Under the pieces are notes generated by a model that ran no database searches, was not told the DNA's origin, and worked only from the letters and a program-made list of their open reading frames with translations. A program made the position numbers and the translations under genes. Shown here piece by piece: positions 44,232 through 56,104 of a DNA stretch of 64,000 nt. Origin of the DNA: Poecilobothrus nobilitatus (lineage: Eukaryota; Arthropoda; Insecta; Diptera; Dolichopodidae); contig OX352773.1 in the NCBI GenBank assembly GCA_947095535.1, forward strand, positions 130,477,781 to 130,541,780, read 5' to 3'. Each line of letters begins with the position of its first letter. Within the stretch, counting starts at the first letter, position 1.

Positions 44232-44576
44232 TTATAAGCATTCAGCTAAAGAATCCGCCTTTTCCTTATCTGTTACTAAAAAACCTGAAATGGAATTTAA
44301 GAGTGAGATGAAGCAATACCTTTTTTTTAACATTTTTTCGAGGTTCGAAAAGAGTTTAGAATGGTTGTCAAGTGATTTTAGCAAGGAATTCCATTTTATA
44401 TTCTTTAAGTTTTGTATTAAGTTTTTGATTTGCGAATTTAAAAAATTAATTACAGTTTTGAGCCTAACATCACGCTTTCTTTGCCACTCACGTCGTATAT
44501 AGGAAGTTTTATGTTTTGGTAACTTACTTTCTTGATTTTTTTGGAGCAGTTTAAAAGATTGTGGATGATAAAACAT
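44232..44576 (-). pseudogene. LINE ORF2 linker between endonuclease and RT, unit A (duplicate at 46924-47268)
   Basis: A basic linker (SYIRREWQRKRDVRLKTVINFLNSQIKNLIQNLKNIKWN...LDNHSKLF) typical of the region between endonuclease and RT in Jockey-group ORF2. The unit B copy has one Glu-to-Ala change (T/G at 44338/47030). Confidence 0.7.
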
Positions 44577-44753
44577 TTACGAATTTTTCTAATTGCGGGA
44601 TCAGCTGAATTATTTAGGCCGGAATTTTCTATGTTTGATTCGGATATATTTTTATTAAGATTTCTTTTAAATGTATTTATGTTTAATTTGTTGTAGTCAA
44701 AAATAGTTGGAAGAGGTGTTGCGTTTCTTTTATTTTAAAGAGAACAGGTGATC

Positions 44754-45375
44754 TCAATTTAAACTATTTATTGTTCGAGGATTTGAAACAAATGTGCTAC
44801 AATTTGATATAACTAAGTCGAGTGTGGATACTTTGCCTCTGATTGATTGTGGAAAATAGGTTGGAGTTGGCGGGAAAAGCAGAGAATAATTACTGCTGGC
44901 TAGTTTATTATGAAGAATTTTACCCCATTTATTATCTCTTGTGTAATTCCATGCAGAGTGTCTGCAATTAAAATAACCGGCAATTATATATTTTCCCCTA
45001 ATTCTATTGAAAATATTTAGATCGTGACTAAAATCGATACTTGAAATAGAGTTGTAATTGCCACCTGGGAAATAACAAGCAACAACGTAAAATTTGTTTG
45101 GATTACATTCTATTTCAATGGATATTGTTTCAAAATTTTTTTTTTTTAATTTTGGTAAAAGTGCATGTTTAAAATTTCGTTTAATCAATATGGCAACACC
45201 TTCACCTCTTGAATTTATTCTGTCAGAACGTTACACTACGTAGTTTTTATGAAAGAGTTTATTTGTGTTATTTAACCATATTTCACTTAACATTGCAATA
45301 TCAATCAGTTTTCATCGCAATACTTCTGGCATTCCAGAAGAGAATTTTTGTATGGTTATTTATACAATTATTATG
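44754..45375 (-). pseudogene. LINE ORF2 endonuclease, unit A (duplicate at 47446-48067)
   Basis: Reading leftward from about 45375: TKILFWNARSI (endonuclease start), one frame break, SEIWLNN-like catalytic Glu block, GEGVAILIKRNFKHALLPKL, FYVVACYFPGG, YIIAGYFNCRHSAWN (the GDFN Asp is Tyr), and STLDLVISN (the family's 'S-x-x-D' block). AP-endonuclease fold; the altered GDFN Asp would abolish activity. The unit B copy is identical where compared. Confidence 0.78.
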
Positions 45376-46508
45376 CATTGTAAATGTATTTAATTGTAAG
45401 ATTAGTTATTATTTGTAATTGTTCTATTGGTGTAATTTGAAATTATTTAAAAGAGATTATTAGTAAAATATACTAGTTCATTATATGTAAGAGGGTTATT
45501 GTTAGTATTTACATTATTGTTAGATTGAGAATTTAATAAATTAAAATTGTTGGTATTAGTTGAATTTTTAATGTATGATTATTGTTTGTATTAGTTTTCA
45601 AAGAGTTACCATAAGATTGACCTGTGTTTGTGTAATAAATATCTGTGTTGTGTGCTTGGCTGTTGTTGTTTTTAAACATGAGTGTTGGAGTGATTTTGCA
45701 TTGGTATACTTATGTGATTTTCTGTATTGTTGTTGAAGTTTTGAGTCTGCCGTTGTTGTTTAAGCTGCATCTGATTTTGAACATTTGGAAAGTTGTTGTT
45801 GTTTATGTCAAATTGAAATACATCTTTTTTTCTGTTTGTTTTTGTCTCGCTTTATTTAAAATATTAATGTAGTTGAATTTAGATTTACAATCAGCATGAT
45901 CTACAGAGTGTTGTTCTTTACAATTCGCGCAGTTTTGTTTTCCAGTTTTAATTACAATTTTTGGACAATTTGTTGTATTATGGTTTTCTGCACAGACAGC
46001 ACATTTAATTTTTAATTGGCAGTGTGCGGCTCCATGATCTCAGACCTGGCATCTAAAGCATCTTATTGGACCTTTTGTGGATGAACGATAGAAATCCCAT
46101 TTAACAAAGGTATAATTAATAATACGGCATTTCATTTTGAGTTCGTTTAATTTGACAGTACCGCGTTTAAAATACAGTATGTATGTAGCTTGATCAATAT
46201 AAAGTTGGTTTTTGACTTTTAGTGTTTTAATATCAGTTGGAAAAATACTTTTTTGTTTAAATTCTTCTTTTTGGTCCTTAATTGGAAATGTGTTGTCACC
46301 ATATAAAACATACTTCATTTGGATGTCATCCGCTAATCTGTGGCTGAAAAATTCATTGTTTTTGGCCTTAAGATGTTCATATAATTTGTTATAGTTTGCG
46401 GTGTCCTCGCAAAAATATTTTGTGCCAACACTTGAATTTTTTAAATGAAATTTTTTAATTTTTAGGTCTTTAAAGAACGTGTGAATATTTTGATGACTTA
46501 TATCAATC
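45376..46508 (-). pseudogene. LINE ORF1 rear part, unit A (no start codon region)
   Basis: The 5' part of ORF1 (beyond 49200) is not in this unit, so this is a truncated duplicate. It includes the same TGA that replaces a codon in the first zinc knuckle, so the stop predates the duplication. See the ORF1 entry at 48120-49319. Confidence 0.75.
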
Positions 46509-49200
46509 GAATGTTCTATCAGTTAGAAAACTTTGTATTGTTTTTATTATGTAAGTTGGAATTCCAGAGAGTAAAGCTTGTGCCATAAGGTATCGAATGC
46601 TTTTTCGATATCCAGTGTAATCATTTCTACAGATTTTTTTAAGTGTAGGTCACTTTTTATATTATTTTTGATACGCATTAATTGATGTGTTGTGGAATGT
46701 TTGGGCCAAAAAACGAACTGTTCATCTGGCAGTATATGTCTAGCGTTCGGGATAATTTCTAACCTGTTTTTAATACATTTTTCAAAAACTTTACCTAAGA
46801 AACTTAGCAAACTTATAGCTCTGTAACTGCTTGAAAATGTTGAAATTACTGATTTCTGAAATTGAATTGTTTACCAATGACTATGTTGTTTCATTGGTCA
46901 TATTAGTTGTTAAAGTGTGCTTTTTATAAGCATTCAGCTAAAGAATCCGCCTTTTCCTTATCTGTTACTAAAAAACCTGAAATGGAATTTAAGAGTGAGA
47001 TGAAGCAATACCTTTTTTTTAACATTTTTGCGAGGTTCGAAAAGAGTTTAGAATGGTTGTCAAGTGATTTTAGCAAGGAATTCCATTTTATATTCTTTAA
47101 GTTTTGTATTAAGTTTTTGATTTGCGAATTTAAAAAATTAATTACAGTTTTGAGCCTAACATCACGCTTTCTTTGCCACTCACGTCGTATATAGGAAGTT
47201 TTATGTTTTGGTAACTTACTTTCTTGATTTTTTTGGAGCAGTTTAAAAGATTGTGGATGATAAAACATTTACGAATTTTTCTAATTGCGGGATCAGCTGA
47301 ATTATTTAGGCCGGAATTTTCTATGTTTGATTCGGATATATTTTTATTAAGATTTCTTTTAAATGTATTTATGTTTAATTTGTTGTAGTCAAAAATAGTT
47401 GGAAGAGGTGTTGCGTTTCTTTTATTTTAAAGAGAACAGGTGATCTCAATTTAAACTATTTATTGTTCGAGGATTTGAAACAAATGTGCTACAATTTGAT
47501 ATAACTAAGTCGAGTGTGGATACTTTGCCTCTGATTGATTGTGGAAAATAGGTTGGAGTTGGCGGGAAAAGCAGAGAATAATTACTGCTGGCTAGTTTAT
47601 TATGAAGAATTTTACCCCATTTATTATCTCTTGTGTAATTCCATGCAGAGTGTCTGCAATTAAAATAACCGGCAATTATATATTTTCCCCTAATTCTATT
47701 GAAAATATTTAGATCGTGACTAAAATCGATACTTGAAATAGAGTTGTAATTGCCACCTGGGAAATAACAAGCAACAACGTAAAATTTGTTTGGATTACAT
47801 TCTATTTCAATGGATATTGTTTCAAAATTTTTTTTTTTTAATTTTGGTAAAAGTGCATGTTTAAAATTTCGTTTAATCAATATGGCAACACCTTCACCTC
47901 TTGAATTTATTCTGTCAGAACGTTACACTACGTAGTTTTTATGAAAGAGTTTATTTGTGTTATTTAACCATATTTCACTTAACATTGCAATATCAATCAG
48001 TTTTCATCGCAATACTTCTGGCATTCCAGAAGAGAATTTTTGTATGGTTATTTATACAATTATTATGCATTGTAAATGTATTTAATTGTAAGATTAGTTA
48101 TTATTTGTAATTGTTCTATTGGTGTAATTTGAAATTATTTAAAAGAGATTATTAGTAAAATATACTAGTTCATTATATGTAAGAGGGTTATTGTTAGTAT
48201 TTACATTATTGTTAGATTGAGAATTTAATAAATTAAAATTGTTGGTATTAGTTGAATTTTTAATGTATGATTATTGTTTGTATTAGTTTTCAAAGAGTTA
48301 CCATAAGATTGACCTGTGTTTGTGTAATAAATATCTGTGTTGTGTGCTTGGCTGTTGTTGTTTTTAAACATGAGTGTTGGAGTGATTTTGCATTGGTATA
48401 CTTATGTGATTTTCTGTATTGTTGTTGAAGTTTTGAGTCTGCCGTTGTTGTTTAAGCTGCATCTGATTTTGAACATTTGGAAAGTTGTTGTTGTTTATGT
48501 CAAATTGAAATACATCTTTTTTTCTGTTTGTTTTTGTCTCGCTTTATTTAAAATATTAATGTAGTTGAATTTAGATTTACAATCAGCATGATCTACAGAG
48601 TGTTGTTCTTTACAATTCGCGCAGTTTTGTTTTCCAGTTTTAATTACAATTTTTGGACAATTTGTTGTATTATGGTTTTCTGCACAGACAGCACATTTAA
48701 TTTTTAATTGGCAGTGTGCGGCTCCATGATCTCAGACCTGGCATCTAAAGCATCTTATTGGACCTTTTGTGGATGAACGATAGAAATCCCATTTAACAAA
48801 GGTATAATTAATAATACGGCATTTCATTTTGAGTTCGTTTAATTTGACAGTACCGCGTTTAAAATACAGTATGTATGTAGCTTGATCAATATAAAGTTGG
48901 TTTTTGACTTTTAGTGTTTTAATATCAGTTGGAAAAATACTTTTTTGTTTAAATTCTTCTTTTTGGTCCTTAATTGGAAATGTGTTGTCACCATATAAAA
49001 CATACTTCATTTGGATGTCATCCGCTAATCTGTGGCTGAAAAATTCATTGTTTTTGGCCTTAAGATGTTCATATAATTTGTTATAGTTTGCGGTGTCCTC
49101 GCAAAAATATTTTGTGCCAACACTTGAATTTTTTAAATGAAATTTTTTAATTTTTAGGTCTTTAAAGAACGTGTGAATATTTTGATGACTTATATCAATC
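46509..49200 (-). repeat. 2692-bp tandem unit B of the LINE
   Basis: Direct neighbour of unit A. It holds ORF1 rear, endonuclease, linker and RT front in the same order. Its left end joins unit A at CAATC|GAATG, and its right end continues into the unique ORF1 start at 49201. Confidence 0.93.
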
Positions 49201-49319
49201 AAATTGATAGGAAGAAGTTTATGTTTTTTGACTTGTGGTTTTGCGGTTTCACTATTATTGTCCTCTGATGAATTTAAATTTCCGAGTGGAGCAAAGTAAT
49301 TACTTTGAACATTTGTCAT
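48120..49319 (-). pseudogene. Minus-strand LINE ORF1, gag-like with three zinc knuckles, one stop
   Basis: ATG 49319, open to TGA 48732-48734 (195 codons), then continuing in frame. The N-terminus (MTNVQSNYFAPLGN) is followed by the RNA-binding region (IDISHQNIHTFFKDLKIKKF, QATYILYFKRGTVKLNEL) and three CCHC knuckles: CFRCQ..DHGAAHC (the TGA lies inside it), CAVCAENHNTTNC and CANCKEQHSVDHADC. After about 48510 the Asn/Thr-rich tail is frameshifted. It binds LINE RNA in related elements. Confidence 0.8.
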
Positions 49320-49550
49320 ACTGGAGTCAATACATTTTTTTGATTGGTGTATGGTAAGAGATATTTCATCAGATGAAATCTGTGAACCGCGGCTTTTGAC
49401 CGTTTTTTTTTAATATAAAATATGTGTGCTATAAGTGGATCTATTTAAACGCCTTTCCTTTTTTTTTGTCGTTTTTGTATTTTTATTCCGTTTTGTGTTT
49501 TAAATTTTTTTCTTTTTTGAAAAATTTGCAATGTTAACACATCAATCAGA

Positions 49551-49957
49551 AGAAGCTTATTTACATTAGGAAAAAAATTATAAAACGTCACAAATACCCT
49601 TAATCCACACTTTTGCACATCTGTTCAATGCACATAATCAAGCTAATTCCACAGAAAACTATATAATGAACCCAGTACACAAAAACTTAACAAATCAAAC
49701 AACACCAAAGATCCAAACCAATTCAACAAAAATTGACACAAATTCATTAAACACAGCAAAAAATATAAAAAATAATTATATGAGTCCAGAGCTTAATGCA
49801 ACAGTGCGATCATCCATTCCAGGAAAAACCATAAAATGATAAATAATAAACACAATATTTCAAATAAAGCAAAAGAATTATACATGCATGACAATACCAA
49901 TTGTCATAGCAGTAAAAATATTCTAAATTATATCAAAAACAAGTAAATGTAACAGTA
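49551..49957 (+). pseudogene. Host LINE ORF1, tail part
   Basis: After the second target duplication the plus-strand frame KTSQIPLIHTFAHLFNAHNQANSTENYIM and the Asn/Thr-rich NPVHKNLTNQTTPKIQTNSTK stretch look like the low-complexity end of a gag-like ORF1. It fits as the continuation of 42922-43105. Support is compositional and positional, not a domain match. Confidence 0.45.
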
Positions 49958-52592
49958 AGTCGATGCAACCGACTTATTAATACCCTACACCTGAATAATT
50001 CGAATTAAATTAACAATCCATAAGTGTTTTTGGCAGTGCTTGAACTTCTTCCCTTTTCTGTCTTATTCAACTCGAATTTCAAGAACGTAAAAGAGGCATC
50101 CGCTTGGGATATTCTTGACACCCACCCCTTGTATAAAATTTTAAGTTTCTACCTTAATTATTTTCGAAGATTGGTAGTCCTTGGGATGTTTGTGTCAGCT
50201 ACCCGAATTGCCACTCCAATTCATCGAATCCATCTCAGGAACATAAAGAAAACTTTCCAGAACACCATTATATTAAATTTAAAGGTTCTACTTTTGTTGG
50301 TTTTGGAGATATGCTCGTTGCTCTTGTGCTCGTCCGGAAGTTTCCAAAATACGAACCCATGGTTCAAATTCTTTCAAATGTCAGTTTCCAATTTTACAGA
50401 AAAGGAAACATAACAGAACACCTTTGTACTAAAAATAAAAGTTCTATCTTTGTTGGTTGTGGAGATACTACTCGTTTGATCTGGGGCTCGTCCGGAAGCT
50501 TTCAAGATTTGAACCCATGGACCAAATCCTCACAAATTTCAGAAACATAAATCAAACATGAAGGAACACCATTCTGCCTAATTTAAAGGTTATATCTTTG
50601 TTGCATTTGGAGATAATATCATTTGCTCTGAGGCTCGTTCGGAAGCTTTCAAAGTCCGAACCCAAGGACCAAATCCTCTCAAATTTCAGAGGCCTAAATC
50701 ATACATGAAAGAACACCATTATGCCAAAAGTAAAGGTTATATATTTGTTGTTTTTGGAGATAATCTCATTTGCTCTGGGGCTCGTTCGGAAGCTTCCAAA
50801 ATCCAAACCCTTGGACCACATCCTCTTAAATTTTAGAGACATAAATCAAACTGGAAGAAACATCATTATAAAAAATTTAAAGGTTCTATCTTTATTGGTT
50901 TTGGAGATAATCTCGTTTGCTCTGGGGCTCGTTCGGAAGTTTCCAAAACCCGAACCCATGGACCAAATCTTCTCACATTTCAGAGACTTAAATAAAACAT
51001 GAAAGAACACCACCCTGCCAAATTTAAAGGTTATATCTTTGTTGGTTTTGGAGATAATCTCATTTGCTCTGGTGCTCGTTCGGAAGCTTCCAAAACCAAA
51101 CCCATGGACCAAATCCTCTTAAATTTCAGAGACATAAATCAAACACGAAAGAACACCATTGTATCAAATTCAAAGGTTCTACCTTTGTTCGTATTGGATA
51201 TAATCTCATTTGCTCTGCGGCTCGTTGGGAAGCTTCCAAAATTCGAATCCACGGTTCAAATTCTTTCAAATTTAAACCCACGGCCAAATCCTCTCAAATT
51301 TCAGAGACTTAAATCAAACATGAAAAAACACCATTCGGCCAAATTTAAAGGTTATATATATTTGTTGTTTTTGGAGATAATCTCATTTGCTCTGGGGCTC
51401 GTTCGGAAGCTTCCAAAATCCAAACCCATGGACCACATCCTCTTAAATTTTAGAGACATAAATCAAACTGGAAGAAACATCATTATAAAAAATTTAAAGG
51501 TTCTATCTTTATTGGTTTTGGAGATAATCTCGTTTGCTCTGGGGCTCGTTCGGAAGTTTCCAAAAGCCGAACCCATGGACCAAATCTTCTCACATTTCAG
51601 AGACTTAAATAAAACATGAAAGAACACCACCCTGCCAAATTTATAGGTTATATCTTTGTTGGTTTTGGAGATAATCTCATTTGCTCTGGTGCTCGTTCGG
51701 AAGCTTCCAAATCCAAACCCATGGACCAAATCCTCTTAAATTTCAGAGGCCTAAATCATACATGAAAGAACACCACCCTGCCAAATTTAAAGGTTATATC
51801 TTTGTTGGTTTTGGAGATAATCTCATTTGCTCTGGTGCTCGTTCGGAAGCTTCCAAATCCAAACCCATGGACCAAATGCTCTTAAATTTCAGAGGCCTAA
51901 ATCATACATGAAAGGACACCATTCTGCCAAAAGTAAAGGTTCTATCTTTATTGGTTTTGGAGATAATCTCGTTTGCTCTGGGGCTCGTTCGGAAGTTTCC
52001 AAAAGCCGAACCCATGGACCAAATCTTCTCACATTTCAGAGACTTAAATAAAACATGAAAGAACACCACCCTGCCAAATTTAAAGGTTCTATCTTTGTTG
52101 GTTTTGGAGATAATCTCATTTGCTCTGGTGCTCGTTCGGAAGCTTCCAAAACCCAAACCCATGGACCAAATCCTCTTAAATTTCAGAGACATAAATCGAA
52201 CGGGAAGAAACATCATTGTACAAAATTTGAAGGTTCTATCTTTGTTGCTTTTGGAGATAATTTCGTTTGCGGAGATTATCTCCAAAAGCCCGGAATCATT
52301 CGGAAGCTTCCAGAATCCGAACCCATGGACGGATTTTGTCCAGATTCGAACTTAGCCTTTCTTTCGTAATTAGTAACCTACTATATAAATTTCATCAAGA
52401 TAGCATCATTATTTTTTGAGTTATCGTGCGTACGGACGGACGGACGGACGGACGGACATCGCTAGATCGACTCCGGCGGTGATCCTGATTCAGAATATAT
52501 ATACATGTCTATACCTAACTCGCTTCCTTTTGGTGGTTACAAACACCATACCAAAGTTAATATACCCTATACTTTAGGTGTAGGGTATAATA
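49958..52592. mobile_element. Non-autonomous element with terminal inverted repeats and internal 146-bp array
   Basis: Left terminus: hairpin AAGTCG-atgcaac-CGACTT (49959-49977), then TAATACCCTACACCT. Right terminus: AGGTGTAGGGTATAAT (about 52577-52592), the inverse of the left. Inside are a short unique part (50000-50270), a minisatellite array (50270-52360), and a right segment with (GGAC)n, ATCGCTAGATCGACTCCGG and GATCCTGATTCAGAATATATATAC. This architecture and the right-end wording recall fly DINE/Helitron- or SGM-like elements with central repeats. It lies exactly between ORF1 and ORF2 of the host LINE. No coding capacity. Confidence 0.65.
50270..52360 (+). repeat. Minisatellite, about 14 copies of a 146-bp unit
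   Basis: The unit core is GGTTTTGGAGATAATCTC...TTGCTCTGGGGCTCGTTCGG...CCAAATCCTCTTAAATTT. Copies begin near 50288, 50441, 50588, 50734, 50881, 51027, 51173, 51346, 51498, 51645, 51791, 51937, 52084 and 52230. The spacing is 146-147 except around 51173-51346 (extra 27 bp). Open frames seen in it are by-products of the periodic sequence. Confidence 0.92.
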
Positions 52593-52819
52593 ACACTAAT
52601 TTAAATGATACAATAATTAGAAATATAAATAATGATTATATGGTATATAGATAATGATGCAATGTGTAATGATTTAAGTTCAACAGCTGATATTTCTACC
52701 TTTACCTGATGTTGGAACTTTTGATTTAAAAAATTAAAATTAACTTCTTAATTTTTTGTTTTTTTTGTTTATTTTTTTTCAATTATACCAACTAATCAAG
52801 GAAAAACTAAATAATTAAC

Positions 52820-55800
52820 ATGAACAATAATTTCTCAATTAACTTTCATAAAAAATGTAGTTTAATGCAATGGAATATTCAAGGTTACCATTCAAATAAA
52901 GATCATCTAGAATTAATAGTTAAATATTATAAACCTGTTAAATATTATGATTTAAATATGTTAAATATTATGAGTTAAATATTATGATTGTGGTACTACA
53001 AGAAACTCACGTTCCAGAACAACTATATCCACGAGACTATTCAAACTACAATTGCTACTTCACAGAGGATTCAAATAACCCATCTTCAGGTGGATTAGCT
53101 TTCCTAATAAATAAAGGCTAAAATTACACAACAGTAGTGTTAAATACTACTATTGAAGCTATTGTTGTTAAAGTCAATTTTCCTAATTTTGCCACTCCAA
53201 TAACTCTTTCAAACTGATATCTCAAGCCCTCCGGATTTATAGAAAAGAAGACTTGGAAAATTTAATCTCGCAAATTGAAAAGCTTTTCATCATTTTAGGA
53301 GACTTTAACGCTAGAAATACAATCTGGGGTGATTTATTTCTTTTAAATGACTGTTCGCCAACTCTTTTGAGTGCCCAGAGCACGTTCTTGCATTAATCTA
53401 ACCATATGCACCCCTGAATTAGCTCCCAAATTCTATTGGCAAATAGATTCCAACCCTAAGGGAAGTGACCACATTGCCATTCTTCAATGCACTGAAACAG
53501 ACAATTACACCTATAAACAAACCACAAGATTATTGGAACATACAGCTGATTGGGATAAGTACAGAAAATTCTTAGATCACTACTTTATGGAAACCCCACA
53601 ATCTGGGAATGTAAACAGTGAAGCCGCTTTACTTACTAAAAGTATTAGATTTGCAGCAAGGAAATCTATGAAAACTTCTAAACCATTGAAAAGAAATCAC
53701 GCAGTCTAGTTCACGCAAAATATTCAAAATCTTATCAAAGTGCGTGACGTAGCAAAAGAGAGAGCAAAAGAAATCCAACCAATAAAAATCTTATTCAAAT
53801 TATAAAGGCTAATGCTATGTTAAAAAACGCAATCAAAATAGAAAGGAGAATCTCGTGGCAAAATTTGCTGACAATATTGGGCAAGAGGCTGATTATTGAA
53901 AGTGTGCTATGAGGATTTTAGTTAAAAAAAATTGTGGGATAGTTGGATTAAAACATAATTCCCAAGGGAAACTAGTCATAAATTCTAAAGGAAATGCTGA
54001 ATTCCTTGCACAAATGTGCTACGAAAATTCAGCAGATAACATTTACACTGCATCTTTTAGAAAAGAAAAGGAAGACTATACATTATCAAATACCTTAACC
54101 AACTTTATAGTTATAGATAGCAAAATAACTCTAGAGGAAGTGGAACAGAACTTATCGAAATTTCAAAGAACCACCCCTGGCATAGATGGAATTTCTTTTT
54201 CTATGCTTAAGATTATGCACACTAGATTAAACATCAAGAAAAGGCTGGTAGATCTGAGCAACAACATGTATAAACCATCCGTTTTTCCACATGCTTGGAA
54301 AATTGCTGAGCTCACACCCATTCCAAAAGACCAGAAAAATCCAAACGACCCTAGGAACTATAGAATGATATCTCTACTTGCCACTACCTCAAAACTTCTA
54401 GAAAAAGTTTTAGCCAACAGACTAAGTTGGTTTTTAGAGAGTAAGCTCTCTAGTAAAATACATGGTTTAAGGACTAACACGAGTACTACATCCTTGATCT
54501 CAGCTCTTGAATTTGAACTCGGCTTTATACAACAAAGAACACGGCACCATAATTTCGTGCTATATTGAGATGGCTTTTGATAAGATCCCCAGACATACGG
54601 TCTTAGAACAGTTGGTAGATAAACTGGAAAGTAAAAAGTAAATTCATAAAAACTGTTCAAAGTTTTTTAACAAATAGAAAAATTTGTGTTAAAATAAATG
54701 ACAAAATATCAAGTGTTAAAAACCTGCGTAATGGCATACCCTCTACCCGTGCACCTTTTTAACACTTTTATTGCATCTTTTCTGGAGACTCTTAAACAAA
54801 TAAAAGGGTTAAATTATCAAATATATGCGGATAATATTCATCTATACAGTATAAGCTAATGCGACGAATATAAGAATAATTTACAATTAAGTCTCCATAC
54901 CTTACACAGAGGGTCTATTTCCAACGGTGTAAATTTTTCTATTAATAAAATGGAAAACATTCACAATTGCAGAAGAAGAAATTGCATGCAAGACGTTTAC
55001 ACATACTGTGATTAGAATATAAAAAATCTTAGAGGGATCTCAATACTGGAACTTAGACTTACAAAAACCCTTAAATACGAATCTTACGTGAACAATTTAC
55101 TCAGAAAATTAAAAAAAAACGAACTATATCCCGAAACTTATTTTTAGAAGTAAATGTGGTCCGCAAATTAAAGCTGCCTTGCAAATAGCTAAAGGGTTAC
55201 AAATGGGTAAAGTAGATTAATAGGTGATAGTGTAATAGGTGTCTATGGTTTCTGTAGTCAGTCACTCATATCAAAAATACAAGCTTTGCTGAATCTAGCC
55301 GCAAGACTAACTTTAGGTGGAACAACCGATATGGACAGCCTTATGATAGAGTCAGGCTTTTAAACCTTTCAAGAAAGGCGTGACGCAATAGTTACTAAAT
55401 TTATACATAGGAAATATAGTGATACTTCTCAGCCTCTAAACAAACTTGTGGTTGCCTTGATCGAAAATGATTTATGCTCCTCAAGTATCTTCACTGGTAA
55501 AAACAGCAAAACTATCTTGAAGCTTAGACATTTCCTTCGATAAAGCTATGAACAGCGTAGTAGATACCCCAACCTGGTTGTTCAAAAGTGACACCTTCAT
55601 AAATACCTCAATATCTCACCATCCAAAAAGCAAAACAAATAGTAAAACCTTTCTGCAGCTATATCACAATTTGTCTAATAACCATCCTCTTGCGTATAAA
55701 ATATACACAGACGCAAGTAAAACTGTAGAAAGCTTTAATTTAGCAGTGGTAGCAGTGAACAAATTACTAATTAAAAAAACAACTGCCACATGATTTTGAA

Positions 55801-56060
55801 GTATATAATGCTGAGATAGTTGCCCGATACCAAGCACTTCTTTATTCGATCAATCATCGATAAATCCACTCAACAGTCAATTGTCATATTTTCGGATAGT
55901 CTAAGTGACATTAATACTATTAAAAACAAAAATAACAAACTCCAGATTGCAAAAAAATCAGAAATCTCCTAACCACTTCTAATAAAAATATTAATTAAAT
56001 CTCCTAACCAAGGAAATCTAGACGAAATCTGGTTTTGTACAATTTGCAAAGAAAAAAGCC
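52820..56060 (+). pseudogene. Host LINE ORF2: endonuclease, RT and RNase H, heavily decayed
   Basis: From about 52850: LMQWNIQGYHSN (endonuclease start), VVLQETHVP (catalytic Glu), SSGGLAFLIN, LGDFNAR-like block near 53300, and GSDHIAIL. Linker 53371-53709. RT: NLSKFQRTTPGIDGISFSML, WKIAELTPIPKDQKNPNDPRNYRMISLL, GLRTNTSTTSLIS, then decayed motif A (53-54.6 kb) and YADNIHLY (motif C, second Asp changed to Asn) near 54830. At the C-terminus an RNase H domain reads KIYTDASK (first Asp), then YNAEIVA (Glu) and FSDSLSD (second Asp), 55690-55915. At least ten lesions. RNase H points to the I/LOA/Jockey-related part of the LINE tree. Confidence 0.78.
53909..54568 (+). pseudogene. Longest open RT segment of the host LINE ORF2
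   Basis: 219 codons without a stop: linker, RT fingers (TTPGIDGISFSMLKI), thumb-side VFPHAWKIAELTPIPK, then NYRMISLLATTSKLLEKVLANRL and HGLRTNTSTTSLISALE. It ends with a shift just before motif A. No real start codon is implied. Confidence 0.75.
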
Positions 56061-56104
56061 GAAAACGTAAATAATGCGGACTAAATACGACTGCAAATCT
56101 ATCA

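Larger units (their letters stand above)
43817..46508 (-). repeat. 2692-bp tandem unit A of the LINE
   Basis: Identical or almost identical to 46509-49200; the offset is exactly 2692 at all points compared. One difference was seen: T at 44338 versus G at 47030. It starts CGAATGTTCTATCAG (plus strand) and ends TTATATCAATC. Confidence 0.93.
43106..49550 (-). mobile_element. Minus-strand Jockey-group LINE with internal 2692-bp tandem duplication
   Basis: The A tail corresponds to the T-rich block at 43101-43130. Likely target duplications are AGAAGCTAATTT (43094-43105) and AGAAGCTTATTT (49551-49562), with one mismatch. ORF1 starts at 49319; endonuclease, RT and the C-terminus follow leftward. 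Codons for ORF1 rear, endonuclease and RT front occur twice because of the tandem repeat; RT motifs B and C occur once (43424-43816). Confidence 0.82.

Noticed and set aside
45209..45418. Plus-strand small ORFs in the LINE, each found twice (for example 45209-45418 and 47901-48110)
   Set aside because: They are antisense to the endonuclease/ORF1 region of the minus-strand LINE and are repeated only because of the 2692-bp duplication.
50024..52369. Series of overlapping open frames of 70-200 codons on both strands
   Set aside because: They are periodic translations of the 146-bp minisatellite; no start context, no domain, and the same words recur with the repeat period.
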